In this document: in pieces, positions 4,266 through 6,368 of the stretch
Layout: each line of letters starts with the position of its first letter
How positions within the stretch are numbered: position 1 is the stretch's first letter
NCBI GenBank assembly: GCA_902496125.1
Contig: CABUZU010000113.1
Coordinates: forward strand, 1 to 6,368
Direction of reading: 5' to 3'
Source of the DNA: an uncultured Lachnospiraceae bacterium
GTDB lineage: Bacteria > Bacillota > Clostridia > Lachnospirales > Lachnospiraceae
Length of the DNA: 6,368 bases
Notes under the pieces: generated by a model
Databases searched by the model: none
Seen by the model: the letters and a program-made list of their open reading frames with translations, nothing else
What the model was told of the DNA's origin: nothing
Position numbers and translations under genes: made by a program

Positions 4266-6359
4266 ATGAAGACACAATTAAAAAGAGGGTTATGTGGAAT
4301 GTGTCGTAGCCAATGTGCAATTCAAGCGACCATTACCGATGGCAAAATTACCAAAATTGAAGCAGATACTAAATCGCCTTACGGACGAATCTGTACAAGA
4401 GGTGCATTAGCACCAGCTGTTATCTATGGAAAGGATAGACTCCTTCATCCACTTATTCGTACAGGCAAAAAAGGAGAAGGCAAATTCAGACAAGCTTCCT
4501 TTGATGAAGCTTTTGACTATGCCGCATCTCTAATAAAAGATGTTGTAGATACCACTGGAGCACCTTCAATTGCTACCTATTTCGGACAAGGTGTTCTAGA
4601 ACAAATGATTAGCAAAGCCGGTAACATTTTTTCTAAGGAGCTTGGAACACCAAATAAATCAAGCTGTGGTTCTATTTGTAACATCGTCTCTAAACAAATT
4701 GGACCTGTTTTAACCTTTGGCATTGATGGTGCCGCTAGTATGAAACAAGATATTGAACACTGTGATGCCATCTTTGTATGGGGAAAAAATACCGATACCG
4801 ATGACGGAACGGATTTTTTCTCTAAACGCATTCAAAAGGCAAGGCAACGAGGTGCAAAGCTTGTCGTAATTGATCCTAGAAAAGAAGGAATTGGACAAGA
4901 AGCAGATATTTGGGTTCCAATTATGCCTGGAAGTGACGGTGCTCTAGCTCTTGCTATGTTAAAAAGAATTATCGATAACCATCAATATAATGAAGAAATT
5001 GTAGCAAACTATACTTCTGGATTTGATAAGTTAAAAGAATATTTAGATACATTAACAACTACCAAACTGTTAAGACAGTGCAATATTGAATATTCACTTT
5101 TTGAAGAAATTACCAATCTTTTTGTCTCTACAAATAAAATTCCATTAATTTCGTATACTGGATTAGAATATCAATTAAGTGCAGTACAAAATATTCGAGC
5201 AATTTACTTATTATGGGCATTAACCGATAAGATTGATGTCGAAGGTGGTATTTACTTTGATACGCAAAATGTTTCGAACTGGAAACCTACATTAACAGCT
5301 TTTGAAAAAGAACCAATTGGCAAAGAAACCTATCCATTGTTTACAGATTTTACAAATGAATCGCAATTTGCTTGTATGCCAAAGGCAATTTTAGAAGAGA
5401 ATCCCTATCCAATTGAAGGACTTCTAATCTGTGGTGGTTCTCCTATCGTTACCTATCCTGATAGTCAAAAGTGGAAAGAAGCTTATCAAAAACTAAAATG
5501 TTTTATCGTGTTAGAACGCTATATGACAGAAGATGCAAAATACGCCGATGTCATCTTCCCAGCTTGTACTTGGTATGAAAATGCCTCTGCAAACTTCCAT
5601 TCTCGTGACGGTAGACTTCGTTATCCGCTCATTGAGCCATTGGGTGAATGTAAAAATGATGTTTTTATTCTGCAAGGAATTGCAAGTCGCTTAGGATTTG
5701 GCGACTGCCTTCCAAAAAACAATGAAGAACTCTATCTATGGGCAGTAAATGGGGATAAAGATTTACTAGAAAAACTATCAGATGGCAATCTTGTTTCTTT
5801 GAAAAAGAAGCCTGAAACCATTTATCATAAGTTTAAAAAAGGTCTCCTTCGAAGCGATAAAAAACCAGGATTTCCAACACCATCTGGTAAAATTGAAATT
5901 ATTTCTCAAATTTTAGTCGATGCAGGCTATGACGGGCTTCCTATCTATAAAGATATTCGAAGTTTACCACAAATGGATGAAAAGACCTATCCATTGATTC
6001 TAACCTCTGGTTCTCGTGGCAAGGTTCGAATTAGCTCTTTTGGACAAAATATTCCAGAAATAGCCAAATATGAGCCTTATCCTGCATTAGAGATTTGTAA
6101 ATCCGATGCTAAAAAATATGAAATTAAAGATAACGAAAAGGTTCGTGTTATCAGTCCATTTGGCAATAAATGCTTCACGGCTAAAATTAGTGATATGGCT
6201 CCTGGATCTATTCACATTCCATTTGGTGGTGGAAGCTCCTTTATGGAGGAAAGTTGGGCAAATGGAAATGTAAATGATTTATGTAGCTTAGATTATACCG
6301 ACCCAATTTCTGGATTTGTGACATTAAAATGTGTACCATGTAGACTAGAACATCTATAA
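4266..6359 (+). CDS. Molybdopterin-dependent oxidoreductase (DMSO reductase superfamily) with N-terminal [4Fe-4S] site
   Basis: A complete 697-residue catalytic subunit with the cofactor bis-molybdopterin guanine dinucleotide expected from its family. The N-terminus carries the cluster ligands Cys10, Cys13, Cys17 and Cys43 (C-x2-C-x3-C-x25-C), so the ATG at 4266 is right. KSSCGSICN (131-139) lines up with the active-site loop of formate dehydrogenases, placing Cys138 where those have Sec or Cys as the metal ligand. Cofactor-binding segments follow: VIDPRKEGIGQEADIWVPI (201-219), MPGSDGALALAM (220-231), ICGGSPIVTYPDS (388-400) and PGFPTPSGKIEIIS (534-547). Residues about 574-694 form the molydopterin-binding C-terminal domain, ending in CVPC. 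There is no Tat signal, so it acts in the cytoplasm. No electron-transfer or membrane partner is present in the window, although one could follow past the stop. Substrate cannot be assigned: formate, sulfur compounds and reductive dehydroxylation are all possible for the superfamily. Confidence 0.93.
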   Translation: MKTQLKRGLCGMCRSQCAIQATITDGKITKIEADTKSPYGRICTRGALAPAVIYGKDRLLHPLIRTGKKGEGKFRQASFDEAFDYAASLIKDVVDTTGAPSIATYFGQGVLEQMISKAGNIFSKELGTPNKSSCGSICNIVSKQIGPVLTFGIDGAASMKQDIEHCDAIFVWGKNTDTDDGTDFFSKRIQKARQRGAKLVVIDPRKEGIGQEADIWVPIMPGSDGALALAMLKRIIDNHQYNEEIVANYTSGFDKLKEYLDTLTTTKLLRQCNIEYSLFEEITNLFVSTNKIPLISYTGLEYQLSAVQNIRAIYLLWALTDKIDVEGGIYFDTQNVSNWKPTLTAFEKEPIGKETYPLFTDFTNESQFACMPKAILEENPYPIEGLLICGGSPIVTYPDSQKWKEAYQKLKCFIVLERYMTEDAKYADVIFPACTWYENASANFHSRDGRLRYPLIEPLGECKNDVFILQGIASRLGFGDCLPKNNEELYLWAVNGDKDLLEKLSDGNLVSLKKKPETIYHKFKKGLLRSDKKPGFPTPSGKIEIISQILVDAGYDGLPIYKDIRSLPQMDEKTYPLILTSGSRGKVRISSFGQNIPEIAKYEPYPALEICKSDAKKYEIKDNEKVRVISPFGNKCFTAKISDMAPGSIHIPFGGGSSFMEESWANGNVNDLCSLDYTDPISGFVTLKCVPCRLEHL

Positions 6360-6368
6360 AAAAATTCC

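Noticed and set aside
4188..4277. In-frame 30-codon upstream extension of the hydrolase from an ATG at 4277
   Set aside because: It would bury the Cys that must become N-terminal after Met removal, it lacks a good ribosome site, it overlaps the Mo-enzyme start and it includes the hydrolase promoter.
4577..4898. Two minus-strand open frames (84 and 62 codons)
   Set aside because: Both are antisense to conserved parts of the Mo-enzyme gene and lack ribosome sites or domains.
6357..6368. Possible terminator or next gene after the Mo enzyme
   Set aside because: Only nine bases remain after the stop codon, too few to judge.

Overview
The window is AT-rich, tightly packed bacterial chromosome with strong Shine-Dalgarno sites and sigma-A-type promoters spaced by 17 bp. 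This points to a low-GC Gram-positive anaerobe (Bacillota, Clostridia; Lachnospiraceae is my best guess). A bile-salt-hydrolase-type enzyme suggests a gut-associated host. Taxonomy is inferred from gene content and composition only.

Left part (1-2643, minus strand): an ABC importer operon of the nitrate/sulfonate/taurine class, read right to left as permease (1530-2546), ATPase (747-1529) and lipoprotein substrate-binding protein (1-693, C-terminus outside the window). A near-consensus promoter (2615-2643) drives it. The permease has about 90 extra N-terminal residues carrying two additional membrane segments.

Middle (2547-3209): a 216-bp divergent regulatory region holds two strong promoters facing apart, with several inverted and direct repeats between them. 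It is followed by a small four-helix membrane protein resembling the DUF4418 family (2763-3182), whose two Cys/His-bearing loops look like a duplication. A hairpin with A/T tracts (3185-3209) lies between this gene and the convergent next gene and should terminate both.

Right part (3210-6359): a choloylglycine hydrolase (bile salt hydrolase type, minus strand, 3210-4187) and a cytoplasmic molybdopterin/[4Fe-4S] oxidoreductase (plus strand, 4266-6359) are transcribed divergently from a 78-bp gap.

Working together: the clearest speculative link is between the hydrolase, which would release taurine or glycine from conjugated bile salts, and the adjacent SsuABC/TauABC-like importer, whose class includes taurine carriers. 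The orphan Mo enzyme next to the hydrolase has no assignable substrate. No RNA genes, CRISPR arrays, insertion sequences or phage genes were seen, and no gene-free stretch exceeds 300 bases.
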